64,000 bases of DNA, taken from NCBI RefSeq assembly GCF_002269255.1, contig NZ_CP022823.1, positions 2,852,001 to 2,916,000 on the forward strand. The letters run 5' to 3'. Positions 35,492 to 44,509 of the stretch are shown here, piece after piece (within the stretch, counting starts at the first letter, position 1; the number at the start of each line of letters is the position of its first letter). This DNA comes from Klebsiella quasivariicola. GTDB lineage: Bacteria > Pseudomonadota > Gammaproteobacteria > Enterobacterales > Enterobacteriaceae. The notes beneath the pieces are model-generated. The model searched no databases, was not told the DNA's origin, and saw only the letters and a program-made list of their open reading frames with translations. A program made the translations under genes and the position numbers.

Positions 35492-35509
35492 TGTTTAGCG
35501 AACGACATT
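35492..35509 (+). promoter_or_regulatory. putative LacI operator near lacZ
   Basis: TGTTTAGCGAACGACATT closely repeats the site near lacI in the opposite orientation. It lies between the proposed -10 and the lacZ start. Confidence 0.5.
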
Positions 35510-35533
35510 TTTTCTGACTTATTGGGTATTCAC

Positions 35534-38500
35534 ATGCAAATTTATGATACCGGGCACGGCCATGTCCCTGATTTTCACGCGATCCTCGCCCGCAAAGACT
35601 GGCAAAACCAGACCATCACCCACCTCAACCGCCTGCCGGCGCATCCCGCTTTCGCCAGCTGGCGCGATGAGCTTGCCGCCAGGGATGAGCAGCCCTCTCC
35701 CTATCGCCGTCAGCTGGACGGCGAGTGGCAGTTCGCTTACGCCCGCAGCCCGTTTGCGGTGGATGCGCAGTGGCTGACGCAGGATCTGCCGGACAGTCGC
35801 AGTACCCCGGTCCCTTCCAACTGGCAGATGGAGGGCTATGACGCGCCGATCTACACCAACGTTCGCTATCCTATCGACACCACCCCGCCGCGGGTGCCGG
35901 AGGAGAACCTGACCGGCTGCTACTCCCTGCACGTTACGGTTGAGGACACGTGGTGCGAGAACGGGCAAACGCAGATTATTTTCGATGGCGTCAACTCGGC
36001 GTTTCATCTGTGGTGCAATGGCGTGTGGGTCGGCTATTCGCAGGACAGTCGCCTGCCGGCAGCGTTCGATCTCAGCCCCTTCCTGCGCCCGGGTGACAAC
36101 CGCCTGTGCGTGATGGTCATGCGCTGGAGCGCCGGCAGCTGGCTGGAAGACCAGGATATGTGGCGGATGAGCGGCATTTTCCGCTCGGTATGGCTGCTGA
36201 ATAAGCCGCACCAGCGACTGACCGACGTACAGCTGATGCCGACCCTCGACGCCCTCTACCGCGACGGCACTCTGCAGGTGCGGGCCACCGTCGACGCGAC
36301 AGAGGCGGCGCTTGCCGGGCTCAGCGTCGGGGTTAGCCTGTGGCGCGGCGAGGAGCAGGTCGCCGCCGGGCGGCAGCCGTTAGGCACCCCGACGGTGGAT
36401 GAGCGCGGCCACTACGCGGAGCGGGTCGATTTCTCCCTGGCGGTGGCGGCGCCGGCGCACTGGAGCGCGGAAACCCCAAACTGTTATCGCGCCGTGGTCA
36501 CCCTGTGGCGCGGCGACGAACTGCTGGAGGCCGAAGCGTGGGACATCGGCTTTCGCCGCATCGAGATAGCCGACGGCCTGCTGCGCCTCAACGGCAAACC
36601 GCTGCTGATCCGCGGCGTTAACCGCCATGAACACCATCATTTGCGCGGTCAGGTGGTCACCGAGGCGGATATGGTGCAGGACATTCTGCTGATGAAGCAG
36701 AACAACTTTAACGCCGTCCGCTGCTCGCACTACCCCAACGCGCCGCGCTGGTATGAACTCTGCAACCGCTACGGTCTGTACGTGGTCGACGAGGCCAATA
36801 TTGAAACCCACGGGATGGTGCCGATGAATCGGCTGTCCGACGATCCGGCGTGGCTGCCAGCCTTCAGCGCCCGCGTCACCCGGATGGTACAGAGCAACCG
36901 CAACCATCCGTGCATTATCATCTGGTCGCTGGGCAACGAGTCCGGCGGCGGCGGCAACCACGAAGCGCTGTACCACTGGCTGAAACGCAACGACCCGAGC
37001 CGTCCGGTGCAGTACGAGGGCGGCGGCGCGGATACCACCGCCACCGATATTATCTGTCCGATGTACGCCCGCGTCGAACGCGACCAGCCGATCCCGGCGG
37101 TACCCAAATGGGGGATCAAAAAATGGATCAGCCTGCCCGGCGAGCAGCGGCCGCTGATCCTTTGCGAATATGCCCACGCGATGGGCAACAGCCTCGGTAA
37201 CTTCGCCGATTACTGGCAGGCCTTCCGCGAGTACCCGCGGCTGCAGGGCGGGTTTATCTGGGACTGGGCCGACCAGGCGATCCGCAAAACCTTTGCCGAC
37301 GGCAGCGTCGGCTGGGCCTATGGCGGTGACTTTGGCGATAAGCCTAACGATCGCCAGTTCTGTATGAACGGTCTGGTGTTTCCCGATCGCACGCCACACC
37401 CGTCGCTGGTGGAGGCGAAGCACGCCCAGCAATATTTTCAGTTCACGCTGCTGTCGACCTCGCCGCTGCGGGTGCGCATCACCAGCGAATACCTGTTCCG
37501 TGAAACCGACAACGAAGTATTGCGCTGGCAGGTGCAGTCGGCCGGTGAAACCCTGTATCACGGCAACCAGACCCTGGCGCTGCCGCCGGAGGGCAGCGAC
37601 GAGATAACGCTGCTCGACAGCCTGACCCTGCCGGCAGGCGCCCGCGCGGTGTGGCTGACGCTGGAGGTGACCCAGCCTAAGGCCACCGCCTGGTCAGAAG
37701 CGGAGCACCACGTCGCCTGGCATCAGTTTCCCCTGCCGGCGCCGCTGGCCCTGCCGGAACGGCCTGCCCCGACGAGCGCGCCGGATCTTATCGTCAGCGA
37801 TGAAGCCTGGCAGATCCGCGCCGGTTCGCAATGCTGGACCGTCGATCGCTTGACAGGGCTGCTGAGCCACTGGTCGGTTAATGGCCAGGAGCAGCTGCTC
37901 ACCCCGCTGCGCGACCAGTTTATTCGCGCGCCGCTCGACAACGACATCGGAGTCAGCGAAGTGGAGCGCATTGACCCCAACGCCTGGGTGGAGCGCTGGA
38001 AAAGCGCCGGCCTGTTCAATCTGGAGGCGCGCTGCGTGCAATGCGACGCGCAGCGCCTGGCGAATGAAACCCTCGTCGACTGCCGCTGGCACTATCTGCG
38101 CGGCGAAGAGGTGGTGATTGTCAGCCACTGGCGCATGCACTTCACCGCGGACGGTACGCTGCGGCTGGCGGTGGACGGCGAACGGGCGGAAACCCTGCCG
38201 CCGCTGCCGCGGGTCGGGCTGCACTTCCAGGTGGCGGATCAGCAGGCGCCGGTGAGCTGGCTGGGCCTGGGTCCGCATGAGAACTACCCTGACCGGCGGA
38301 GCAGCGCCTGCTTCGCCCGCTGGGAGCAGCCGCTGGCGGCGATGACGACCCCCTACATCTTCCCGACGGAAAACGGCCTGCGCTGCGATACCCAGGCGCT
38401 GGACTGGGGACGCTGGCACGTCAGCGGTCATTTCCACTTCTCCGTTCAGCCGTGGAGCACCCGTCAGCTGATGGAGACCGACCACTGGCACAAGATGCAG

Positions 38501-38641
38501 GCCGAAGACGGCGTCTGGATCACCCTCGACGGCCTGCACATGGGGGTGGGAGGCGATGACTCCTGGACCCCGAGCGTGCTGCCGCAGTGGCTGCTGACCG
38601 GGACGCGCTGGCAGTACGAGGTCTCATTGCGTTGCCTTTAA
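35534..38641 (+). CDS. lacZ: beta-galactosidase
   Basis: LacZ hydrolyses lactose and forms allolactose. The 1035-residue protein has the sugar-binding N-terminal domains, the acid/base Glu in WSLGNESGGGGNH, the nucleophile in LILCEYAHAMGNSLGN and the C-terminal jelly-roll. A TTG upstream at 35522 is in frame, but ATG at 35534 gives the usual Klebsiella N-terminus (MQIYDTGHG). No frameshift is seen, so the strain should ferment lactose. Confidence 0.97.
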   Translation: MQIYDTGHGHVPDFHAILARKDWQNQTITHLNRLPAHPAFASWRDELAARDEQPSPYRRQLDGEWQFAYARSPFAVDAQWLTQDLPDSRSTPVPSNWQMEGYDAPIYTNVRYPIDTTPPRVPEENLTGCYSLHVTVEDTWCENGQTQIIFDGVNSAFHLWCNGVWVGYSQDSRLPAAFDLSPFLRPGDNRLCVMVMRWSAGSWLEDQDMWRMSGIFRSVWLLNKPHQRLTDVQLMPTLDALYRDGTLQVRATVDATEAALAGLSVGVSLWRGEEQVAAGRQPLGTPTVDERGHYAERVDFSLAVAAPAHWSAETPNCYRAVVTLWRGDELLEAEAWDIGFRRIEIADGLLRLNGKPLLIRGVNRHEHHHLRGQVVTEADMVQDILLMKQNNFNAVRCSHYPNAPRWYELCNRYGLYVVDEANIETHGMVPMNRLSDDPAWLPAFSARVTRMVQSNRNHPCIIIWSLGNESGGGGNHEALYHWLKRNDPSRPVQYEGGGADTTATDIICPMYARVERDQPIPAVPKWGIKKWISLPGEQRPLILCEYAHAMGNSLGNFADYWQAFREYPRLQGGFIWDWADQAIRKTFADGSVGWAYGGDFGDKPNDRQFCMNGLVFPDRTPHPSLVEAKHAQQYFQFTLLSTSPLRVRITSEYLFRETDNEVLRWQVQSAGETLYHGNQTLALPPEGSDEITLLDSLTLPAGARAVWLTLEVTQPKATAWSEAEHHVAWHQFPLPAPLALPERPAPTSAPDLIVSDEAWQIRAGSQCWTVDRLTGLLSHWSVNGQEQLLTPLRDQFIRAPLDNDIGVSEVERIDPNAWVERWKSAGLFNLEARCVQCDAQRLANETLVDCRWHYLRGEEVVIVSHWRMHFTADGTLRLAVDGERAETLPPLPRVGLHFQVADQQAPVSWLGLGPHENYPDRRSSACFARWEQPLAAMTTPYIFPTENGLRCDTQALDWGRWHVSGHFHFSVQPWSTRQLMETDHWHKMQAEDGVWITLDGLHMGVGGDDSWTPSVLPQWLLTGTRWQYEVSLRCL

Positions 38642-38644
38642 TCC

Positions 38645-38664
38645 GTGGGGGCGAAAGTCCCCAC
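38645..38664 (+). other. hairpin between lacZ and lacY
   Basis: GTGGGG and CCCCAC pair around GCGAAAGT right after lacZ. No T-run follows. It could set the relative level of lacY by mRNA stability or partial termination. Confidence 0.5.
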
Positions 38665-38695
38665 CCTACAAACAGAATAACAAGGGATCATGGTG

Positions 38696-39961
38696 ATGAA
38701 ATTCTCTGAACTGGCGCCACGAGAACGGCATAATTTTGTCTATTTCCTGCTGTTCTTTTTCTTTTACTATTTCATTATGTCAGCCTACTTTCCGTTTTTC
38801 CCGGTGTGGCTGGCGGACGTTAACCATTTAACCAAAACGGAAACCGGGATCGTTTTCTCCTCCATCTCGTTATTCGCGATTATTTTTCAGCCGGTGTTCG
38901 GCCTGATGTCGGATAAGCTCGGCCTGCGCAAGCATCTGCTGTGGACCATTACGGTGCTGTTAATTCTCTTCGCACCGTTCTTTATTTTCGTTTTTTCCCC
39001 GCTGCTGCAAATGAATATTATCGCCGGGTCGCTGGTGGGCGGGATCTATCTGGGGATTGTTTTCTCCAGCGGCTCCGGGGCGGTGGAAGCCTATATCGAA
39101 CGCGTCAGCCGCGCCAACCGCTTTGAATATGGCAAAGTGCGGGTCGCAGGCTGCGTCGGCTGGGCGCTGTGCGCCTCGATAACCGGCGTGCTGTTCGGCA
39201 TCGACCCGAATATCACCTTCTGGATCGCCTCCGGCTTTGCGCTGGTGCTCGGCCTGCTGCTCTGGCTGTCGCGGCCGGAAAGCAGCAACAGCGCCGACGT
39301 TATCGAGGCGCTCGGCGCCAATCGCCAGGCCTTTTCGCTGCGCACCGCGGCAGAGCTGCTGCGTATGCCGCGCTTCTGGGGCTTTATTATCTATGTGGTG
39401 GGCGTCGCCAGCGTCTACGACGTGTTTGACCAGCAGTTCGCCAACTTTTTCAAAAGCTTTTTCGCCAGCCCGCAGCGCGGTACCGAAGTGTTTGGCTTCG
39501 TCACCACCGGTGGCGAGCTGCTCAATGCGCTGATCATGTTCTGCGCGCCGGCCATTGTTAACCGTATCGGCGCCAAAAACGCCCTGCTGACGGCGGGGAT
39601 GATCATGTCGGTGCGTATTCTCGGGTCGTCGTTTGCCTCATCGGCGGTGGAGGTGGTGATCCTCAAGATGCTGCATATGTTTGAGATCCCCTTCCTGCTG
39701 GTCGGAACCTTTAAATATATCTCCTCCGCCTTTAACCCGCGGCTTTCGGCCACCCTGTTCCTGATCGGTTTTAACCTGTCGAAACAGTTGTCCGGGGTGG
39801 TGCTTTCCGCCTGGGTCGGCCGGATGTACGACACCGTGGGGTTTCATCAGGCGTATCTGATCCTCGGGTCTATCACCCTGAGCTTCACCCTGCTCTCATT
39901 CATCACCTTGCGCGGCGGTAAAAGCCTGCTGCCTGCTGCGGAGACGCAGACCCCCGCCTGA
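38696..39961 (+). CDS. lacY: lactose permease
   Basis: LacY imports lactose with a proton. The 421-residue protein has 12 membrane segments; Glu and Arg of the sugar site are visible in SGAVEAYIERVSRANRFEYGKVR, and GGELLNALIMFCAP carries the later charged residues of the family. The ATG at 38696 is favoured over one at 38690 by distance to AAGGG. No lacA follows, as is usual in Klebsiella. Confidence 0.96.
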   Translation: MKFSELAPRERHNFVYFLLFFFFYYFIMSAYFPFFPVWLADVNHLTKTETGIVFSSISLFAIIFQPVFGLMSDKLGLRKHLLWTITVLLILFAPFFIFVFSPLLQMNIIAGSLVGGIYLGIVFSSGSGAVEAYIERVSRANRFEYGKVRVAGCVGWALCASITGVLFGIDPNITFWIASGFALVLGLLLWLSRPESSNSADVIEALGANRQAFSLRTAAELLRMPRFWGFIIYVVGVASVYDVFDQQFANFFKSFFASPQRGTEVFGFVTTGGELLNALIMFCAPAIVNRIGAKNALLTAGMIMSVRILGSSFASSAVEVVILKMLHMFEIPFLLVGTFKYISSAFNPRLSATLFLIGFNLSKQLSGVVLSAWVGRMYDTVGFHQAYLILGSITLSFTLLSFITLRGGKSLLPAAETQTPA

Positions 39962-39989
39962 CCGACGCGCCCGTCAGGGATGACAGGGC

Positions 39990-41078
39990 TCACTCAACAA
40001 TCCGCGTCTCCCCGTCGCGATTCTCCAGCGCATAGCGCTGACACGGCGCCCCGGCGGCAATCAGCGCCGCCAGCTCTGCCGAGTGGCTGGTCAGCCAGAT
40101 CTGGCTGTAACGGGATGCCTCGATAATCAGCCGGGCCAGCGCGGGCAACATGTCGCGATGCAGGCTGTTCTCCGGTTCATTGATTGCCAGAAAGGCCGGC
40201 GGGCGCGGACTGAGCAGCGCAACGGCGAGGCACAGAAAGCGCAGCGTGCCGTCGGACATCTCCGCCGCCAGCAGCGGGCGGCGGATCCCTTCGCGGCGCA
40301 TTTTCAGAACGAAACGCGAGTACTCGTTTTCACAGTAAAACTGACAGCCGGGAAAGGCGTCCGCGAGGATCGCATACATCATCTCTTCCGCGCCAATTTC
40401 GACAATGGTCTGAAAGGCGGCCGCCAGGTTGTGACCATCGCTGTCGAGCACCGGTGAACGGTATCCTACGGCCGGCTGGCGCAGCGGCGAGTGGCGGCCG
40501 ATGGCGAACTCATGATAAAACCGCCAGCGACGCAGGGTCTCGCGCACCCGCGACACTTCGGGAAAACGATGCGGTTCGCCGAGCTGACCAAATACCGACT
40601 CGTTTTCATAAATGCTTTCGGTGAAAGTACTTTTCTCCCCCGTCACATCGACGAGGAACGCCGCCTGATTTTTACGTTGTAATACGCGAGAGGAAGGCCG
40701 GCGGGCGTAGCCGGCCAGCCAGATGTTCTCTTCTTTAACGATCGGATCGAGCATGAACTGCGTCGGATAGGGTAATTTTTCCGGGAAACCTATCTGCAGC
40801 TCATAATCAAAGCTGTCCGTCCGGCAGGCGATTTGCAGCCGCCGGGGGTGGCGATCAACCGGCGAACGCTCCCCGGACCACATCATATTCTCCAGACCGC
40901 CCTCTTCGCTGATAAATCCCGACAGCCTGCCGTCAGCGGCGGCGGTCAGCAGGTGGATGGCGTTATAAATATTGGATTTACCGCAGCCGTTGGGGCCGAA
41001 GACAATGTTCAGCGGCCCAAGCTCCAGCGCGATATCCCTCACTGAGCGAAAGTTTTGAATACGGATGTACTGGATCAT
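39990..41078 (-). CDS. AAA family ATPase (RecF/OLD-like)
   Basis: The 362-residue protein begins IQYIRIQNFRSVRDIALELGPLNIVFGPNGCGKSNIYNAI, with Walker A in GPNGCGKSN, and ends with Walker B FLAINEPENSLHRDMLPAL and the ILTSHSAEL switch. It resembles SMC/RecF-like ABC ATPases of the AAA_21 group but lacks a clear TOPRIM nuclease domain, so it is not a complete OLD nuclease. Older Klebsiella annotations call it recF. Function unknown. It lies between lacY and the beta-lactamase gene. Confidence 0.85.
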   Translation of the reverse strand: MIQYIRIQNFRSVRDIALELGPLNIVFGPNGCGKSNIYNAIHLLTAAADGRLSGFISEEGGLENMMWSGERSPVDRHPRRLQIACRTDSFDYELQIGFPEKLPYPTQFMLDPIVKEENIWLAGYARRPSSRVLQRKNQAAFLVDVTGEKSTFTESIYENESVFGQLGEPHRFPEVSRVRETLRRWRFYHEFAIGRHSPLRQPAVGYRSPVLDSDGHNLAAAFQTIVEIGAEEMMYAILADAFPGCQFYCENEYSRFVLKMRREGIRRPLLAAEMSDGTLRFLCLAVALLSPRPPAFLAINEPENSLHRDMLPALARLIIEASRYSQIWLTSHSAELAALIAAGAPCQRYALENRDGETRIVE

Positions 41079-41161
41079 GATGCGTCCTGCCCAAAGAAGA
41101 AGGCTGCCACGGTAGCACAGCGGCGCCAGAGAGCCCCTGTCACATCCCTTTCAGGCATGGT

Positions 41162-41422
41162 TTAACAGAACATTTTTTTCATTCCACGGGTCAGAGCCAC
41201 CCGCGTCAGCTTATCGCTATCCTGATGGGCGTCACTGAAGACGCCAAAGAAATAACGTTCATCGTCAATGGTTTGACTTACGATGCGATAGCTCAGCGGT
41301 TGCCCGGATGGCGCACCATACTGCGCAGGCGTCACCGAGACCTCGGTCGCGTCATCGGCGACGCTGACCAACAGCCCGTCGGCCTTACCTCCCACCAGCA
41401 TGACCTTAATTATCGGGTGCAC
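41162..41422 (-). CDS. conserved hypothetical protein, 86 aa
   Basis: I do not recognise this family. The protein begins with GTG at 41422 behind GGGAGGAACTG, a strong start signal, and has no membrane segment or signal peptide. It is mixed beta/alpha in character. It lies upstream of, and transcribed away from, the beta-lactamase gene. The strong ribosome site and codon use like its neighbours support a real gene. Confidence 0.65.
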   Translation of the reverse strand: MHPIIKVMLVGGKADGLLVSVADDATEVSVTPAQYGAPSGQPLSYRIVSQTIDDERYFFGVFSDAHQDSDKLTRVALTRGMKKMFC

Positions 41423-41580
41423 CAGTTCCTCCCGGTATGGTGTATATCATTGACGAACCGCGGAGACCGGCGGGCGTTATCGTCAGCAAGCGGCGCTAGC
41501 CAGAGTGCGGTATTACGTACTTTCTTATAGTTCATCGCGGCCTTGAGTCAAAAAATAGCGTGCTGAGGCTGGGCTAAATA

Positions 41581-41609
41581 TTGATTATTCGAAATAAAAG
41601 ATGACAAAT
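41581..41609 (+). promoter_or_regulatory. putative promoter of the beta-lactamase gene
   Basis: TTGATT (41581-41586), a 17-base spacer and ACAAAT (41604-41609) lie about 108 bases before the start. The match is modest, fitting weak native expression. No insertion sequence has supplied a stronger promoter. Confidence 0.45.
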
Positions 41610-41716
41610 GATGAAGGAAAAAAGAGGAATTGTGAATCAGCAAAACGCCGGGTTATTCTTATTTGTCGCTCCTTTGCTCGCCTTTATCGGCCCTCACTCA
41701 AGGAAGTATTGCGGTT

Positions 41717-42577
41717 ATGCGTTATGTTCGCCTGTGTGTTATCTCCCTGTTAGCCAACCTGCCACTAGCGGTATACGCCGGTCCACAGCCGCTTGAGCAG
41801 ATTAAACAAAGCGAAAGCCAGCTGTCGGGCCGCGTGGGGATGGTGGAAATGGATCTGGCCAGCGGCCGCACGCTGGCCGCCTGGCGCGCCGATGAACGCT
41901 TTCCCATGGTGAGCACCTTTAAAGTGCTGCTGTGCGGCGCGGTGCTGGCGCGGGTGGATGCCGGGGTCGAACAACTGGATCGGCGGATCCACTACCGCCA
42001 GCAGGATCTGGTGGACTACTCCCCGGTCAGCGAAAAACACCTTACCGACGGGATGACGATCGGCGAACTCTGCGCCGCCGCCATCACCATGAGCGATAAC
42101 AGCGCTGGCAATCTGCTGCTGGCCACCGTCGGCGGCCCCGCGGGATTGACCGCCTTTCTGCGCCAGATCGGTGACAACGTCACCCGTCTTGACCGCTGGG
42201 AAACGGCACTGAATGAGGCGCTTCCCGGCGACATGCGCGACACCACTACCCCGGCCAGCATGGCCGCCACGCTGCGTAAACTACTGACTGCGCAGCATCT
42301 GAGCGCCCGTTCACAGCAGCAGCTCCTGCAGTGGATGGTGGACGATCGGGTTGCCGGCCCGCTGATCCGCGCCGTGCTGCCGGCGGGCTGGTTTATCGCC
42401 GACAAGACCGGGGCTGGCGAACGGGGTGCGCGCGGCATTGTCGCCCTGCTCGGCCCGGACGGCAAAGCGGAGCGCATTGTGGTGATTTATATGCGGGATA
42501 CGCCGGCGACCATCGCCGAGCGTAACCAGCAGATCGCCGCTATCGGCGCGGCGCTGATCGAGCACTGGCAGCGCTAA
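41717..42577 (+). CDS. blaLEN: class A beta-lactamase, LEN type
   Basis: The 286-residue enzyme has a signal peptide (1-21, cut after AGP region), the active-site STFK (Ser70 in Ambler numbering), SDN (130-132), Glu166 in ETALNEALPG and KTG (234-236). It hydrolyses penicillins in the periplasm. GPQPLEQIKQSESQ, LASGRTLAAWRADERFPMVSTFKVLL and DRRIHYRQQ are LEN-like rather than SHV- or OKP-like, which points to K. variicola. Ambler Gly238 and Glu240 are unchanged, so an extended spectrum through those positions is not expected. A few residues (MSDN, GDMRD, MRDTPATI) differ from the LEN-1 sequence I recall. Confidence 0.93.
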   Translation: MRYVRLCVISLLANLPLAVYAGPQPLEQIKQSESQLSGRVGMVEMDLASGRTLAAWRADERFPMVSTFKVLLCGAVLARVDAGVEQLDRRIHYRQQDLVDYSPVSEKHLTDGMTIGELCAAAITMSDNSAGNLLLATVGGPAGLTAFLRQIGDNVTRLDRWETALNEALPGDMRDTTTPASMAATLRKLLTAQHLSARSQQQLLQWMVDDRVAGPLIRAVLPAGWFIADKTGAGERGARGIVALLGPDGKAERIVVIYMRDTPATIAERNQQIAAIGAALIEHWQR

Positions 42578-43335
42578 CCGGCGCGCAGCACTTCGCAGGC
42601 ATGCCGGGCGATATGACTGGCGGCGGCATCGGAGAGATGCCGGTCGGTAATGATGGTGGTGAACCGGGTCAAGGGTAACGCCATAAAGGTGGCCACCTGA
42701 TTGTATTTCGAACTGTCGCACAGCAGGATGCTTTTCGCACTGACCTGGCTGACGGTCTCCTTGACGGTAACCTTGTTCTCATCAGGGGTGAAAATACCGC
42801 GGCTGTCCCACCCGCTGGCGGAGATAAAGGCCGTATCAATAGCCAGATGGCGTAACGTTCGCGCCGCCGATTCGCCCACGCAGGAGCGGTTCTCCCGGCA
42901 CAGCGTGCCGCCGGTGTGGATCACCCCGCACTGGCTGGCATCGATCAACAGCTGGGTTATCTCAAAATCATTGGTGACCACCTGAAGATCATCCCGGTCG
43001 AGGATCGCCCGCGCCAGCGCCAGGGTGGTGGTCCCGGCATCCAGATAGATACAGCTGTTTTTAGCGATTTGACTCGCCGCCAGCGCGCCAATCGCCTGCT
43101 TCTCTTCACTCTGCAGGGTGCTCTTCACCAGATGGCTGGGCTCCGTGGCCAGCCGGCTGACGGCGCGTACACCGCCCGAGACGCTGACCAGCAGCCCCTG
43201 TTCCTCCAGCTTACTGACGTCCCGACGGATGGTCATATGGGACACGCCGAGGATCTCCGTCAGCTCATTGATGCTTACTGCCCCGCGCTGCTCCACGAGG
43301 GCTAAAATACGCTGATGACGTTCTACTGGAATCAC
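42574..43335 (-). CDS. ygbI: DeoR/GlpR family regulator YgbI-like
   Basis: The 253-residue protein has a DeoR helix-turn-helix (AVSINELTEILGVSHMTIRRDVSKLEEQGLLVSVSGG, about 20-56) and the sugar-phosphate effector domain (YLDAGTTTLALARAI). It is divergent from the threonate operon that begins at 43596 and most likely represses it, as inferred for ygbI of E. coli. Its stop overlaps the beta-lactamase stop by four bases on the opposite strand. Confidence 0.88.
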   Translation of the reverse strand: MIPVERHQRILALVEQRGAVSINELTEILGVSHMTIRRDVSKLEEQGLLVSVSGGVRAVSRLATEPSHLVKSTLQSEEKQAIGALAASQIAKNSCIYLDAGTTTLALARAILDRDDLQVVTNDFEITQLLIDASQCGVIHTGGTLCRENRSCVGESAARTLRHLAIDTAFISASGWDSRGIFTPDENKVTVKETVSQVSAKSILLCDSSKYNQVATFMALPLTRFTTIITDRHLSDAAASHIARHACEVLRAG

Positions 43336-43507
43336 CGCTCTCCCCTTACCATTTTTTCACACCTGGCGTCACAACCTGCGCTGTGCACCTGGTGACACCC
43401 TGTGTCGTTATCGCGCTTTACCGCTGTTTTTTCACTATTTTAGGGCAAGAATCGGCAATGTGCAGCCTCTTTCAACCTGTGAATTTTTTATATTCATGTG
43501 GGTTATT

Positions 43508-43523
43508 CGTGATTACCCTCACA
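43508..43523 (+). promoter_or_regulatory. CRP-like site upstream of ltnD
   Basis: CGTGA-TTACCC-TCACA matches the CRP consensus TGTGA-N6-TCACA at nine of ten positions, about 70 bases before the start. Further TCACA/TGTGA half-sites nearby may be regulator elements. Confidence 0.6.
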
Positions 43524-43595
43524 TAACTTCACATGATAACGCTTTATTCTATCATTAAATCACATTAATTAACGAATATTCACAAGGAGACCGTC

Positions 43596-44498
43596 ATGAC
43601 TGTACACACTAACGTCTGCGTGATTGGACTGGGTTCGATGGGCATGGGCGCCGCCCGCGCCTGCCTGCAGGCGGGCCTGAACACCTGGGGCGTTGACATC
43701 AACCCTGATAACTGTCGCGCACTGCTGGAAGCGGGCGCCAAAGACACGGGTCCCAGCGCGGTGCCTTTCGCCGCTGAACTGGATGCGGTCGTCCTGCTGG
43801 TGGTCAATGCCGCCCAGGTGCGAGGGATCCTGTTCGGCGAGAACGGCCTCGCCGCCCATCTGAAGCCGGGCACCGTCGTCATGGTGTCGTCCACCATCGC
43901 CTCTGCCGATGCCCAGGCGATTGCCACGGCGCTGGCGGAGTACCAGCTACTGATGCTCGACGCGCCGGTATCAGGCGGCGCAGTGAAAGCGGCCGCCGGC
44001 GACATGACGGTGATGGCTTCCGGGAGCGATGCCGCCTTTGCCCGCCTCGCACCGGTGCTGGACGCCGTGGCCGGCAAAGTCTATCGCATCGGGAGCGATA
44101 TTGGCCTTGGATCGACGGTCAAAATTATTCATCAGCTGCTGGCCGGGGTGCATATCGCCGTTGCCGCCGAAGCGATGGCGCTGGCCGCCCGTGCCGGGAT
44201 CCCGCTGGAGACGATGTACGACGTGGTGACCCATGCGGCGGGTAATTCCTGGATGTTTGAGAATCGCATGCCGCACGTCCTCGATGGCGATTACTCGCCA
44301 AAATCCGCCGTCGATATTTTTGTCAAAGATCTCGGCCTGGTAAATGACACCGCCCGGGCGCTGACCTTCCCGCTGCCCCTCGCCACCACCGCGCTGAATA
44401 TGTTCACCGCCGCCAGCAATGCCGGATTCGGTCGGGAAGATGACAGCGCGGTGATCAAGATTTTCAACGGCATCACCCTGCCGGGCCACAAACAGTAA
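43596..44498 (+). CDS. ltnD: L-threonate dehydrogenase
   Basis: LtnD oxidises L-threonate at C2 with NAD+. The 300-residue protein is a beta-hydroxyacid dehydrogenase: GLGSMGMGAARACLQ (about 10-24), DAPVSGGAVKAA and the catalytic Lys in GSTVKIIHQLLAG. It heads an operon with otnK, otnC, otnI and a GntP permease, the gene order of ygbJKLMN in E. coli. The start has AAGGAG eight bases upstream. Confidence 0.9.
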   Translation: MTVHTNVCVIGLGSMGMGAARACLQAGLNTWGVDINPDNCRALLEAGAKDTGPSAVPFAAELDAVVLLVVNAAQVRGILFGENGLAAHLKPGTVVMVSSTIASADAQAIATALAEYQLLMLDAPVSGGAVKAAAGDMTVMASGSDAAFARLAPVLDAVAGKVYRIGSDIGLGSTVKIIHQLLAGVHIAVAAEAMALAARAGIPLETMYDVVTHAAGNSWMFENRMPHVLDGDYSPKSAVDIFVKDLGLVNDTARALTFPLPLATTALNMFTAASNAGFGREDDSAVIKIFNGITLPGHKQ

Positions 44499-44509
44499 GG
44501 AGAGACAAG

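Noticed and set aside
36380..37561. 393-codon frame opposite lacZ
   Set aside because: GC-rich shadow on the reverse strand of lacZ; no domain.
39990..41078. Reading the AAA ATPase as a complete OLD-type defence nuclease
   Set aside because: The protein ends soon after Walker B and the SHSAEL switch; no TOPRIM domain is visible and no partner nuclease or UvrD-like gene lies beside it.
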